Shown here: positions 14,701-27,915 of the stretch, piece after piece
How positions within the stretch are numbered: position 1 is the stretch's first letter
Layout: every line of letters starts with the position of its first letter
Origin: Adiantum capillus-veneris
Lineage: Eukaryota > Streptophyta > Polypodiopsida > Polypodiales > Pteridaceae
Direction of reading: 5' to 3'
Length of the DNA stretch: 64,000 nucleotides
NCBI GenBank assembly: GCA_014529385.2
Contig: CM043959.1
Location: 14,011,809-14,075,808, forward strand
Made by a program: the position numbers and the translations under genes
Notes under the pieces: model-generated
What the model was told of the DNA's origin: nothing
Databases searched by the model: none
The model's input: only the letters and a program-made list of their open reading frames with translations

Positions 14701-15185
14701 TGTCTAGGTGAGAGAAATGACTAGGACTCCGAGTTTGAACTTTTTTGTGAAGAGGGGGGCCTATTTATAGGTTTTTAGGGTTCATAGGCTGCTTCTAGCA
14801 TTTACTTGCACATCAAGGTAGTCCCCAGCCTTCCCCTAGCGCCATCTGCTGCTGATTCCAGCCTGGGCAAGTTCATTACTGCCCCACACAACCCCCAGAT
14901 ACACAAAATCAATTTTTGCTATTATCTAGCCTTTTCATGATTAATTTATTAAAATATCTGTAATTATTCTGTAAATATCTAAGAACTTTATGATAAACAT
15001 CTTTTGCAGTAATGATTACTAAAACCTTATAATTAATTTAATCCACAGTGTAAACTTCCAGGGCCCATAACTATGCCAGTTTTTATTGGAATTTAGATCT
15101 GAAAATTTCTAACCATAGTAAAGTCATGATTACGGTTCCAAAAATACCAATATTTGCCACGTTTGGACAATTCTACATTGCTTTG
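11798..15185 (-). repeat. LTR, first duplicate, truncated at its U3 start
   Basis: Plus-strand sequence starts TGTAAAATCCCCAACCCG next to the primer site and parallels 17008-20302. It stops at 'tacattgcttt' and jumps into duplicated gag sequence, so about 70 bp through to the terminal TTACA are absent, plus small indels. A minus-strand TATA-like box (CCTATAAATAGG, rc of 14760-14771) marks the probable promoter. Most of the LTR would therefore be R/U5. Confidence 0.8.
13620..14130. repeat. Tandem repeats of about 150 bp inside the LTR, four copies
   Basis: The phrase CTAACATgTTTTTCTAATTTCC recurs at about 13648, 13797, 13948 and 14101, each followed by TTTAATTTATaGCTAGAATTAG-like sequence. 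The sister LTR holds only three units (about 18916, 19066 and 19208), so the copy number differs between the two LTRs. Confidence 0.85.
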
Positions 15186-15196
15186 CTCCAAGGCTA

Positions 15197-16990
15197 TCTT
15201 CATCTTCTTCATTTATCAAGGTTGGCTCTCCCACTACAGCATAGGCTCTACCTCCTCTACCCCTTCCTCTGCCTCGTCCTCTATTTCTTCCTCCTCTTTG
15301 ATTATTTCCTTGGCCTGACTGAGATTGAGGGATGATCCCAGCAACAAATCTGGGGTTTTGTTCCTCAAGACATCTGCTCCTTTAGTGTCCCATTCAATTG
15401 CATCCATAACATTTGATATTTGGAAAAGTTTGTTCTATATTTGTTGCAGCTGTTACTGTCCTTCATTGATTTCCTTGGTTGAAATTTCCTCTCGCCCTTC
15501 CTCTGAAGTTGTTGTACTTATGATAGTTCCTTGCAAGGGGGGTTTCCTTCAGTCGCAAGCAGTTTAGCTTTGAGAAGGGCATTTTGAATTGATGTGGGCC
15601 TCATAGCTTCTAAGCGTGTACTTAAAGGTTTATTAAGGCCCTGGTAGAAGCGAGAAATCTGTTTTTCTGTTGTCATTGGTGGTGCATAGCGCCGTAAAGA
15701 TACATATTTGGTCTAGTATTCTTCTAAAGTAAGTCCTAATTGTCGGAGGGCAAAAACTTCATTCATTCTTATAGCTTGATGTGCCCGGAGGAAGATATCT
15801 TTCTTCTAAAGTAAGTCCTGACTGCCGGAGGGCAAAAAATTCATTCGTTCATTCATTCTTATAGCTTGATGTGCCCGGAGGAAGATATCTTTCTGTTACT
15901 ACCTGTTTCATTTTCTCCCAGGATGGACTAATGGAAGGATTATCCCTACAATATTGTTTCCACCAGACTTTAGCATCTCCAGTGAGTCGAAACATTCCCA
16001 GCATTGCTTGATTTTTTGAAGCAGTTCCTGCCACCAGGAAATAGTCATCCATGGCGTCAAGCCATGCTTTGGCATCACGTTCTAAGTTAGGTCCCTCTCC
16101 CTTGAAGGTCGGGAGTTGAACCTGTTTTAATAGTAGTTTCTTCTCCTGGGTGGGAGTGTAAAGGCTTTTTGCATTGCCCTGAGATTTTAATTAATGAAAT
16201 TCTTTTAGTGTTAAAGAATAATTTGTTTTGTCATGCAAATTTCCAATCTAGGTATATACTTTTTTATTTAAATAAAAAAAAAATCCAACAATCAACATAA
16301 TTATTCCATTGATTTACACAAAACATGACATTTTCATAAAACCATGGTATATATAAGAGTTAATACAATCATCGACTCATACTATGTATAAGATGGTAAC
16401 ACTCCTACACCAAAATCTTCTTAAGTACTGGTGGGTCTGACAGGGGATCAAAATATATAACATCTTTTGGTCCTCTAAACTTAGGGCCTACCCCTCATGG
16501 GTCTGATCCTACCTGGTATATAACTTTAGTTACCTGACCAAATACCCACTGATTATGAGACACCTCTATCCCATCTATAGTAATGGTATGATCCTAATAT
16601 ATAGTCCTGCTGAAAAACTAAACTTTGATGGTTCTAAGTGTTTTGGCCCATTTGCGTCTCTTCAAGTTTAGTGACAATCCCTCTATCTGTCCTGCATCAA
16701 TTAGGAAAATTCCGCCAAACTATAATCAGCTGATTTCCCACGTAGGAAGAGGAGAAAACATCTCGTCTAGTAATTGCATGATGCTCTTGTGAAATAGGAA
16801 TTTACTAGATTTGCAAGCAGACTCAAACATGATATTGAAGATCATAAACTTCCGGTAAGCCTGGTGGACGTTTTCCTGTATTGATAGGGAAATTTTGATT
16901 TCAAAATATACTACAATTATAATTACAAAATTACTTATTAAACCTTCATTTTTTCAACCTTTTCCCCTAGGTTTAGGACCTTTATTAACT
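15197..16990 (-). pseudogene. Retrotransposon gag, second duplicate
   Basis: Minus-strand copy of the 10.1-11.8 kb gag segment. The frame at 15849-16052 gives MDDYFLVAGTASKNQAMLGM, then GDAKVWWKQY and ERYLPPGTSSYKNE, which is a clear Retrotrans_gag core. A local 70-80 bp duplication at about 15720-15860 ('cttctaaagtaagtcct', 'gcccggaggaagatatcttt') breaks the frame. It begins right beside the full LTR's primer site, so this is the original gag start and 10.1-11.8 kb is the duplicate. Confidence 0.8.
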
Positions 16991-16993
16991 CAT

Positions 16994-17005
16994 GCTCTGA
17001 TACCA
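16994..17005 (-). promoter_or_regulatory. Primer-binding site (tRNA-iMet type), second copy
   Basis: The minus strand reads TGGTATCAGAGC, two bases after the LTR end, identical to the first copy. Confidence 0.9.
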
Positions 17006-17007
17006 CT

Positions 17008-20000
17008 TGTAAAATCCCCAACCCGTCGACACCAAAAAGCAGGATGGGATCCTTGACAGGTCTCTAGGCCTAATGAAAATTAGAGTCTCTAAACAAGAAA
17101 AATCCAGGGAATATACCTTTACCATTGACAATGGCTTGGGTTTATAGCCCTAGAAGGAGACCTAGTACTGTCTCGCAGCGAAAACGAGACAACATAATAA
17201 AAGTCTAAAAACTATTTCGGCCCTATAACTTCCATAAATTTGGCTAAGGTATCCTCAACCAACGCTTTTTCTCCCCTAACAGATGTGAGGGCACAGCCGC
17301 TGGTGGACTCCTCTTCCAGTGGAGAAGTTTTCTAGATGTTTTTAGTGTGCGGGAATGGATAGTTATCTGACTAATCAGGTCCACCCATCCATGACAACCT
17401 TAGTCAATCCCCACTTACCACCCCGCACTCACACATGATACTTTGTTATTTAATTACTACCACGTTCTTATCACAATTAAAATAATGATTCCTTTTAACC
17501 TTCATAACTGAATTTCATTAAAACAACCCTTGAAAGCAGTATTGAAAACATTCTTTTAGCAAACAAACATCTTTAGACTTAAGACAAGGTACTGTCAATC
17601 TGAAGGAACTCTTACCAGTACTGGCTTGTCTCAAGAACACCTATACAAGGTTGAAAAACGAGACCCATTCCTTATTTATAAAAAACCAGGGTGAAAATGA
17701 CATCACCCAAAGTCCGGGCGCCCATGCGCCAAGTAGTTGCCCATACAACTGGGCGGTTCCTCTAGGATAAAAACAATATCCTAAGTAGAATCCACAAACA
17801 CGGACATGCCCCGTACGGGGTAAAGACTCCACGTACACGGAGGTAACCGACTCATCCATGGCTGACTCGCAATCATTACTCATCACCTGGAGTAAAATAT
17901 TCCAAGGAATCAGAGGTGTCTTGAGAACCAGTCTTAGCCCAAACAATTCTTTCCTAATTACAAACAATGCTCGTTGGTTTCTTGGAAGTTACCTTCCATT
18001 TTTGGTCAGTTATTCCTTTTCTAATTCTTACATGCTCCTAACGTATGCAATGTTAACTTATGAAAGAACTTAAACTATTTAAAGACTTAATTGAATATAT
18101 GGAAACCCACCTAGGACTGGTAAGCCATCTACTGTTGCACTGGGGCCTGAAGACTCTCCTCTGTAGGCCTACTACTAGGCCCAGCCTCATGGTCATGGGA
18201 CGCCCTAGTCCTTTTGTGTGTTGTATCTTCCTCATTGGACTGAAGATTTTCTCGGGTCCTCTTCGGAGCCATAGTGGTAGCTTTATAAAAGGATACTTAA
18301 TTGATTAAGGAATTAATTGAATAATCTCTCTTATTTCTTTTACCTAGCAATAGGGATTTTTGGACTAAGTAAATATCTTCGATAAATATCTGGGTGAGAT
18401 ATTTTTTCCCTCAACTTTCTAATAGTATTATTGTGCTCCCGTAATTATCCTATAATTATTGGAGCTGTTTCACTAATTCCCTTATTTAAATTCTCTTCAA
18501 AAATACCCTAATTTGTCTTTAGTAATTTATGGATTAATTATCTGCTTGTGGAATATTTACCCCAAGTAGATCTTGATGTATTATAACCCTCATAATCATC
18601 TTGCTAACTTATAAATTGATCTACTAATTTTCCCTCTCAATTTACAATCAAAATCAAACAATATTAGCTAAGATAATTAGTTGAAATGATTATTTGAGCT
18701 TAAGGTAATTATCCCAACTTGCAAATGCTAATTTTCATATATGGTAATTACTATATAATTATATAAATTAATTTACTAATTTGCCTTTTAATTTTATGAT
18801 TAAAACTAGATAATATTAGCTAAGATAATTAGCTAAACCAATTATTTATACATTACCTATTTATCTCTAGTTCCTAACAGTAATTTCTATCTTTGATACA
18901 TAGTACTTAATTATCTAACATTTTTTTCTAATTTCCCTCTTTAATTTATATTTAGAATTAGTCTAATTTGACTTAGAAAAATAGCTATATTATTTTTCTA
19001 ACCTCAAGATAATTTTCATGGATTTTTTAACATGTAAACTAACTTGTATAAATAGCACATAATTATCTAACATATTTTTCTAATTTTTCCCTTTAATTTA
19101 TAGCATAATTAGTTTAGATAAATAGCTATATTATTTTTCTAGCCTCAAGATAATTTTCATAGATTTTTTAATATGTAAACTAACTCTAATAAATAGCACA
19201 TAATTATCTAACATGTTTTTCTAATTCCCCCTTTAATTTATGACTAAAAACAACTGATTTCAACTTCAATAAATACTTAGATTAATGATTTATTAATGAG
19301 TAATTTACCTTGTCTTCCTAGCAATATTTTCTAATTGTAATAATTATGTTAAGACTTTTTGAGCTAATTAAATAGGTTTCTCATTAGTTTTTGATTAAAA
19401 ATAGCTGATTTTTGCCTAATTAATTACAAAAAATAATCCAAAAATTAAGAGATAATTTTCCTAGCATCTTGACAGTCTAATACTTCTTTGATAATTATCT
19501 TATACAATTTTAAGTTTAATTAGTATAATTACTCTTAATTTATGATCAAAAAGATTAATTTTAATCTTAATATGGCTTAATAATTTATTAGATTAATATC
19601 CTTAATCTTAATCTAAGTAATCAACAGAATATTAAGAATTAATAAAGTAATTTAGAGTGTAAATACGCTTAATCTTCTTAATTAATTGGATTAATTAAGA
19701 AAATATAGGTAAAGTAGCATAATTTTGCTAATTAAAAAGGATTAAGCTAATTATCGTGGATAATCAACTAAGTTTTTTCTCTCTAGTGATTTTTTAGTAG
19801 AGTTCTCTCTAGGTGAGAGAGAAATGACAAGGACTCCGAGTCTAAATTTTTTTGTGAAGAGCAGGGGGTCTATTTATTGGTTTTCAGGGTTCATAGGCTG
19901 CTTCTGGCAGTTACTTGCACATTAAGGCAGCCCCCAGCATTCCCCTAGTGCCATCTATTGCTAATTCTAGCCTGGGCAAGTTTATTACTACCCCACACAG

Positions 20001-20371
20001 CCCCTCAACTATACAAAATCAATTTTTTGCTATTATCTGGCCTTTTCATGATTAATTTTGAAAATATCTGCAATTATCTGTAAATATTTAGGAACTTTAT
20101 GAGAAAAAAAATTTGCAGTAATGATTACTAAAACCTTATAGTTTATTTAATTAATTTAATCCGCAGTGTAAACTTCCAAAGCCCATAACTATACAAGTTT
20201 TTATCGGAATTCAGTTCTAAAAATTTCTAACCATAGTAAAGTCATGATTACAGTTCCAAAAATACCAATATTTGCCATGTTTGGACAATTCTACATTGCT
20301 TTCTTAATAAACAAATTAATTTGATTAGACTTTATACAATTTCTAAGGTTTCAAAAACTGGAAACCTTACA
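17008..20371 (-). repeat. Full LTR of the nested element, about 3.36 kb
   Basis: On the minus strand it opens TGTAAGGTTTCC and closes GGGGATTTTACA, so the ends form a TGTAA..TTACA inverted repeat. It is unusually long for an LTR and very AT-rich, with runs of AATTAATT-type sequence and no reading frame. Next to its right edge the gypsy integrase frame resumes. Confidence 0.8.
18905..19240. repeat. Tandem repeats of about 150 bp inside the full LTR, three copies
   Basis: Same unit as at 13.6-14.1 kb in the sister LTR, here with three copies. Each contains 'tctaacat.tttttctaatt' and a following 'tttaatttat' block. Confidence 0.8.
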
Positions 20372-21330
20372 ATATGTCAAAGGATGTTTGCAATGTCAGA
20401 AAATAGGCCACCCATGACCATCTGATTGTAATTTGGATTATCCAATAATACCTTTTGAGCAATTTTAAAAATGGGGGTTTGACTTTCTCGGACCCATTAA
20501 ACATAAACCCTTGAGGACTGTTAGTAGATATATATTGGTGGCTACATATTATGCCATGAAATGGGTGGAGACAGAAGCATTGAAGAATAATAAGACATCT
20601 AGTGTAGCAAGATTTGTTTATTGAAAAATAATGACAAGGTTTGGTTGTTCAATTGAGCTGGTTTTCGACCAAGGTACACACTTTTGAATTCTATTATTAA
20701 AGAGTTAATTGATACACACATGATGATGGATAAGAAGTCGACATTGTATCATTTGCAGGCAAATGGAGAGGTGAAAAGCTCTAATTGTTGTTGAAGATTT
20801 TGAAGAAGATTGAGTCTGAGAAAAAGAAGGATTGGGATGATTAGCTTGATTTTGCTTATATTCTTTTAGGACAGCTTATAAAGTTGCAACATGGATACTC
20901 CTTTCAAGCTAGTGTATGGTTTAGAGGCAGTAGTGCCTATGGCGTAATTAGTCCCTAATCTGAGGATAGCAGTAGAGCATTGGATGAATCCAGAGGAGTC
21001 TTTGGAGCATAGAAGAAATTAGTCATTAAAGTTGGAAGAGGATCGAGTCGTCAGCTCTTACATCATGGAAGTCATGCAGAAATGCAACAAGCCTGGGTGA
21101 ATAGACATGTGAAGACTAAAGTGTTTAATGTGGATGATTGGGCTATGGTGTATAACTCCAAGTTGGTGTCACATCTAGGTAAGCCTAAACTATGATATAT
21201 TAAACTACTATATCAAATCATTGCAGATTTGTGTCAAGGCATGTTCATATTAAGAGATTATTTTGGGACGGATGTTTTAAAACTAGTAAATGGACTCCAA
21301 CTCAAGTTGTTTACAAGGAGCATATCCAAG
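20372..21330 (+). pseudogene. Ty3/gypsy integrase, continuation of the split pol
   Basis: Plus-strand frames give the end of the zinc-binding half (YVKGCLQCQKIGHP), then the DDE core: WGFDFLGPIKHK, SRYILVATYYAMKWVE, FDQGTHF and YHLQANGEV. The C-terminal barrel (WAMVYNSKLVSHLGKPKL) follows, and the polyprotein end VNGLQLKLF falls near 21300. This completes the pol begun at 8.5 kb. Stops and frame changes are frequent. No chromodomain is visible. Repeat copy B begins about 150 bp further on. Confidence 0.85.
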
Positions 21331-22021
21331 GAGGGGTATCTGCAGAAGGAGTCAAATCCGGTAGAACTGAATATGCCGTTGGTGGGAGGACTTCTTAAAA
21401 TGTGGTCTAATTCAAATTTTGGGGTTTCAAGTCACTTGATAAGTCTCAAAGAGCGGATACATCATTATAAGTATCCTACAGGGGCTATTTCGCATGGAAG
21501 TAAGTCGTACACTCACTACACTCTTGTAGTTTGCATGCACGATTGTCACGAATGTAGCATACAAATATTAGCACTAGAGAAGTTAAATAAGCTAAGGGTG
21601 TAGCTTGCAGTGCTAGAATTAGAGGTTGCTATAGCAGGTGATGCTTCTACAGGGGTATGCCATCCCCAATGATTACATTGCACTACAGAAGGCAAAGGAA
21701 GAGGCTATGGTGAAGATGAGCATTGTAGTATCTACAAAACAGCACTGGTCTTATATGTAGATGAAGGGGGAGCTGACATATAGGGTAGCCTGGTGGAGTC
21801 TCAAATTGATACGGCTAACCTTAGTACAACGAAGTGGTTGAAGCATATCGGCTTATGGGAGCTTCGAGGGTCAAAGAGAATGCTTTTTTTTTTTAGTTTG
21901 TTGCAGCAAGGAGAGAAAATACATTAGAGGGAGTGATGATAACGTCTAAGGTAGTCTCCAGTGTGTTTGTCTTGCCTTTAGTGAAAGATTCTTTGATGAT
22001 GAAGGTGACATACCATGTCCT

Positions 22022-22521
22022 ATGCATGGAGTTTGGAGCACCAACATGGTGCAACATTCGGATTTGCTATGTAGGAGGCATATCAGGTGGTATCTTGATC
22101 AAGTGTGTTTGATGGCAAAGAATACATATATGAGCAAAGATGCCTTTCATCCATTGTTTACAACAGAGAAGAACTTGGATTTTTCAGAGGCTATCTGTGT
22201 ACAATCAAATGGACGCATTTGGGTCGGCTAGCTCTTTACTTAGCAGGTTTGTATGCTGTTGTTTCAGGTACAGTTGAGAAAGTGCAGAAGACCAAAGTGG
22301 AGTTTGGTGCTAAAAGAAAAAGGAGGCTTAGCAAGGTAAAAACACCACCAAGCAAGGTGCAAATCACAAAGGTAGAGGATATTCCACTAACGACAGAGTC
22401 TGTAGCTCCAGATGCAGAGTTTTCTAGAAAAAAAAATTGTAATCTTGTTCCGCAGCAATCAATGGATAAGAAAGGAGTCTTGTGGTCTTGTCTTGGTTTG
22501 CATGCATGTTCCATTGTCTGA
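22022..22521 (+). pseudogene. Unknown ORF pair in repeat copy B
   Basis: Frames 22022-22231 and 22105-22521 match the pair at 3.87-4.50 kb (MAKNTYMSKDAFHPLF, EAICVQSNGRIWVG, KTKVEFGAKRKRRLSK). Here the second frame runs on for 138 codons without a stop. Function unknown. Confidence 0.35.
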
Positions 22522-23803
22522 GTGTTCTTTTGCTTATGTTTCACCATAGTTAACAGAGGATCACAGGATTTAGGGCGTCCGTAGGAGAAATATTTCTACA
22601 AAAAATATAGAGCTTAGGAAATTTTAGAGGTAGCGACATTTTTGGGAGTCTCATCAACAAGAATTCATTGAATGTCAAAACATGGGTTGCGGGAGCTCTT
22701 GCTTTTAGTGTCCCAGGAAAAGTTGACCTTCTAGTTTATGCCTAGTGGAAGGGTTCACTAGGAGATTTGCAACTCAAAGAACATGCACACTCAAAAGCTT
22801 TAGGACATGGTTCAAGGACCACCATGCCTTGCTCTAAGCATTTGGATGGTGATAAATGACACAAATTTGCAACCTCAAGAGGTAAACTGATTGCAAGCTA
22901 GGATGAGACACATCCACTAGAATGCATAAAATTGTTTACATAGTGCAAAGAGTGTCAAGAGACCTCTCTAAGTTTAGAGACAACAAGATTTTGGAGTGGA
23001 GATAAAAATCAAGAAAGTCAAAGTAGGACTGATTTTGGTAGAACCATGACTATAAAGTTGGTTTGGTATGTCATTATAGTGCTCAATGAATTGCTTATTT
23101 TTGTGTGTTAAACTAGTGGGATCAATTGCCAAGGGAATGGCAAATTTTCATGGGTTGATCTTTAAGGAAATGAACAAATGGGAAAGTGAATACCTTGAAA
23201 ACACATGTACTTGATATCTTTACAAGTGTTACACATTGATTGTTAAGCTCACAAGTTGATGCATCACGCCCTCCAAGGTGCACTTATGAATGTGTAGCCT
23301 TAATGGTTTGGAAGTGGTTTGGCATACATAACTGTCAAGTTTAACATATTTTTGGGGGTAGAGAATTCTTTTATGGTTTGTGATCCTAGGCCTAACCTAG
23401 TTTTGTTGTATGGTGGGAAAGATTTTGTGGTTGGCATCTACAAAACAAAGATTTTTTTTAATACTAAAACAAGCTGTTAATCACTTTTTTTTAAATCCAA
23501 TGGTAATATTAGCATATGTGATAGGAGTTTCTATTTGATAAGTATATTTTGATACAAGGGTTGTGGCATGCATCTATTTTGCAAAGAAGCACTACTATTG
23601 AATCTTATCATAGAAGAAAATAGTTATACTTCAACTTTTTTGGCTCAGAACTATAAAATAGATGTGTCTCCAATCAACCAAAAACTTAAAGTGGTGTGAT
23701 AACTATGTTATAAAATCATGTCACAAATATATTGTGTTTTACTCGATTTCTGGTGTTCCTAGTTAGGCTTGCTCCGATTCTAGGATTCCTCACAATAGAT
23801 GGA

Positions 23804-23805
<2 letters not shown>

Positions 23806-23885
<80 letters not shown>
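23806..23885. repeat. (GA)n microsatellite, copy B
   Basis: A GA run at the same position as 5879-5972 in copy A, shorter and with one interruption (GAAAGA) at its end. Confidence 0.97.
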
Positions 23886-23886
<1 letters not shown>

Positions 23887-23959
23887 TTCAGGGTGTCCTA
23901 TAGCATGGCATAGATAGGGCATGGTTGTGAGTGCCTTATCTTGATATTGTCGATGTTCA

Positions 23960-26900
23960 AATGCATTTCTCTAATGTGATTTTAATAATTTATCAAATCC
24001 TAGGGAAAACACCACTGAACACTTGCACATGCTTTGTGTAGAAAGATAATCCTAGGATCATTTGATGCTGATTTGTAATGCATTGGATTATGGCCTATTT
24101 TACATAGGGATGCTCTGAGATTCACATTTTTTGCAAGCATTATATGTCACAACTAAGAGGACAAGTTGGGCAAGCCAAAGATACTTGTCATAGGTTTATG
24201 CATCAGACTAATACTTTCCCTCTTAAAGAGGCACAAATGATTGAATTTCTCTTAGCTTGCATTATGTTGCACCAAAATAATGGGAGGAAATTGGTCAAGT
24301 GGTAGACCCAAGGTTGCCAATAGGCTTTTAGGGAAAAAGGTTGTGCCTCCAAGCAATTCTACAAAAATTTGCATCATACCAGGTAGACTCAAGATATTAG
24401 AAGGGTCAAACTTTCCTTTTGAGAGTGCACACTCCCTGGTGGTTCATTATGAGACACTTTTTGAAGCCCCTCCCCCTCCCACGCATGAGGTCCACAAGCT
24501 CATCATCTGTTTTTATCCCATGCTACTCCTATACTCTCAAAGTAGCAAGCTCAAGATCTAGAAGTTGCCTTCACTAAGATGGGATTGCATACAAGATAAG
24601 TTAATTTGGGCTTATTGGAAATCCACTGACTAGGATGTGAAATTCTTCTTGTCCTTTTTTGGGACTATCTCATGCAACCAATACTAGTAATGATGAATGT
24701 GGCATGGAAAAAGCAAGAGATGTCATCCTCAAGCATTATATGTCACAACTAAGAAGACAAGTTGGGCAAGCCAAAGATTCTTGTCATAGGTTTATGCATC
24801 AGAGTAATACTCTCCCTCTTAAAGAGGCATAAATGATTAAATTGCTCATGGCTTGCACCATGTTGCACCATAGCAATGAGAGGAAATTGGCCAAGTGGCA
24901 GACCCAAGCTCACCAATAGGCTTTCAGGGAAAAAGGTTGTGCCTCTAAGCAATTCTACAAACATTTGCATCATACCAAGTAGACTCAAGATATTAAAAGG
25001 GTCAAAATTTCCTTTTGAGAGTGCACACTCCCTCCACACATGAGGTTCCACAAGCTCATCATCTGTTTTTTATCGCATGATGCTACTTCTATACTCTCAA
25101 AGTAGTAAGCTCAAGATTTAGAAGTTGCCTTCACTAAGATGGGATTGCATTTAAGATAACTTGATTTGGGTCATTGGAAATCCACTGACTGGGATGTGGA
25201 ATTCTTCTTGTCCTTTTTTGGGACTATCTCAAAAAACAATACTAGCGATGATGAATGTGGCATGGAAAAAGCAAAAGATGTCATCCTCTTGGAAAGAAGG
25301 CTTATTCAAGTTGATACCCAAGCATGCACTGTGTGAGGAGTTCTCTCGCTAGAGGTCAATTACACTCATGCCTCTTGTGTATAAGTTGATGGCCAAAATG
25401 AATTCCAATCGTATTAAGAACTACCTTCATGAAGGCATTCAGCAATCTCAATACGGTTTCATTCCACAATGCTAGATTATTGATAATTTGGCAAATGCCA
25501 TCAGGCATGTAATATGCAAAATATACCGGCAAGATGTATTGGTAATGTAGGTTGACATTGAAAAGGCATTTGATTTTGTGCATTGGGACTATATTGTTGA
25601 CACCATGCAATGACTGGGATTTGGGCCTAAAATATCTCAGGTGGTCTTTTTTTGTGTGCACAAATCTCTACGAGTCTGCTAGATTGATCTCTCATATCTC
25701 CTTGGCTTCTTGGATGCTCCGTCCAACAAGGTTGTCCTCTAAGTTCCTTGCCCTATGCAATTGCTACTCACCCTTTGCTTCTGCATTTAAAGTACCTAGG
25801 AAGCACTTTATGGGCCCAAGCCTATGCAGATGACTCCTTGTTTATGCCCCAAAATCACATTAATGATCTACAACAAATTATGCATGTCCTTTATCTATTT
25901 GGCCTCATGGAAAGGCTCAAATTCAACTTTCATAAATCCATTGTTTTGGCCTCTCGACAAGTATGATTGGCACTAGATGTTTTGGCCATGTGAGATTGTT
26001 TCTCATCACATCATAGTGCATCATTTGGCCTACACTGGGCTAGAATATCTCAACCACATAGTTGGATTGGGTGCTCCAACATCTGCATTCCAAGCTACAT
26101 TATTGGAAATTGTCCACTTGGCCACTACATGTGCACCTCAAGATTGTGCAATGCATTATGATGGCTTATGTGCAATTCTACCTACCTCGTTTATCTTGCA
26201 GCAATGGTTGTAGTCCCTTATGTCTTGCATTTTGAAATATTTTTGGCACACATCCACTCACAAAAAGGGACTATGACTTATATCAATGGACAAGCTGTGT
26301 ACTCCCAAACACCTAATAGGATTGAATATTTTGGATCAGTTATGTTATTGCCAATCTTGGTGGCACAACAACAACAACCTTAGACTCTCATGGTCTCTGA
26401 CTCACTTTTATGTGCACGTATTGAGACACATTCCTTTGTTCATTGGTACCCCACATATTGGGAAGTCATTTTTGGAAAACTCAAGGAGCATATTCTAGGG
26501 TGTCCCTTTCCTTCTTCCCTCTCTCATTGTGGACATGAAGATTATCTCCTACTTGTTCTGGCATGATCAACCACCCCCTCTAGGTAACTCCATCTGGTTG
26601 GAGAGTTTGCACTAGATCAAGGCACTCTCTTCAACCTTGGTTCAATGGTTTCCTTGCCACACATTACCAACATATTTGGTAAGAGATTAAGTGGATGCTT
26701 GAGGATTTCTCTCATGTTTCTCTCTTGGATGTAGATTCCTAGTTCTCTGATTCAAATCTTGCCTCTACAAGACTGAAATGCATCTAGACTGGTAGTGTTT
26801 ATGCTCTATTGGAGTTAGATGCATGGATTGTGTATCATGGTAATCACTTGTGATCACTCTCCAAGTCTCATTTTTGGTCAAACAAGACATTTTCTCACAT

Positions 26901-27452
26901 TTGGAAGAGTCACCTTTCTCTAAAAGAATGCATATTCTTATAGTTTTGCTCGGTGGGTGCTCTACCCATTGGTAGCTTTTTGCATGCATGCCATATCACG
27001 CCATCTGATTGCCTCGCATGTCTCCGTGCTAAGCAGTCTGTGCCACACTGATGGTGGAACTATCGCTACTTCAAAACCTTCATTGACCGTGTAACAAATA
27101 CTCTTTGGCTTTGGTTCCTATTCAAAACTTTTCATAGACTTTTTTGGGATTTTGGTGTGCTCCATCCATTACTATGTCATTTGAGGTCTTCTTTGCTTGG
27201 GTTTGATTTTAGGTTATGTGATCCATCTGGCACCATCGTAATCCTAAGATGTTTCAAGGCTCTAATGTTGATCATTTTTCCTACTTCAAAATTTTGCTTG
27301 AGCAAGCATTGTTTGAAGCATTAGGATTTACTTTGATTATTTCTAGTGTGTGGAGTGTCAAGAACCTCTGCTTTTTGTATCTCCTATTCTTGGTTAGTTT
27401 TCCTTGATTTGAGGATTCCCACATGGAAATTAAATACAAATTTACAAAAAAA
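23960..27452 (+). mobile_element. LINE (L1-like) remnant, copy B
   Basis: It is more complete than copy A. A weak endonuclease tail (to about 24.1 kb) is followed by an RT N-terminal region that occurs twice in tandem. Then come MPLVYKLMAKMNSNRIKNYL, DIEKAFDFVHWDY and the catalytic box QAYADDSLFM (TATGCAGATGAC at 25823-25834). A long decayed C-terminal part follows, with stretches such as YLFWHDQPPPLGNSIWLES, and then FEVFFAWV and WHHRNPKMFQG. It ends in an A-rich tail and a GT run near 27.45 kb. Stops occur throughout. Confidence 0.8.
24135..25288 (+). repeat. Tandem duplication of about 596 bp inside the LINE
   Basis: 'aagcattatatgtcacaact' occurs at 24135 and 24731. The first unit ends 'agatgtcatcctc' right before the second begins and the second ends with the same phrase at 25288. 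Both encode the same RT N-terminal stretch (HYMSQLRGQVGQAKD, then FHKLIICF-like). Copy A of the large repeat has neither unit. Confidence 0.9.
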
Positions 27453-27489
27453 AGGTGTGTGTGTGTGTGTGTACCAGGCTGTTTTGCTA

Positions 27490-27915
27490 TATCAGCATTG
27501 ACAATTAAATGATTTCCAGCTTGCATTACTTACCTCTATTGCCCATAATATGGTATGTTTGACTCCTTGTTATGCATAATTCCATCTTCTTGGATCATCT
27601 CTTTATATCTTTCAATGGTAGAAACAATTTTCCTATGCATCTTGTCTTCATTGAAGTAAACATCGGTACTTTGAGTAATTATTTTGGCTTTTTGATTCAA
27701 TATCTAGTAGCTCATCTTACTAGACTCACCATAACCAAGAAAAGTACAATTTGTTGACTTTGATCCAAGCTTGTTTTGCATTTCCTTTGGAATGGCATGA
27801 CATTTCCCAACCCGAACTTGAAGATGTGCATAAAAAGGTTGCTTGTAATAAACCATATCTCTTTTCAAAAAATGGTCTCTTTAAGCTTCATGTATTGAAT
27901 TGTGAATAAGGTCAT
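27490..27915 (-). pseudogene. Antisense Ty1/copia fragment, copy B
   Basis: Same scrap as at 7380-7790. On the minus strand it gives CHAIPKEMQNKLGSKS and FLGYGESSKMSY-like sequence, the copia integrase-RT linker. Confidence 0.65.

Larger units (their letters stand above)
10105..20371 (-). mobile_element. Minus-strand LTR retrotransposon with giant LTR and partial tandem duplication, nested in gypsy pol
   Basis: On the minus strand the order is: full LTR (20371-17008), primer site (17005-16994), gag part (about 16990-15197), then a second LTR lacking its first ~190 bp (15185-11798), a second primer site (11795-11784), and a second gag part (about 11780-10105). The two halves repeat with a 5,094 bp period (GGCTCTCCCAC at 10130 and 15224). 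No protease, RT or integrase is present. The left side cuts gypsy pol near 10105 and the right side rejoins it at 20372. I see no clear target-site duplication, so deletions accompanied or followed insertion. Confidence 0.85.
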
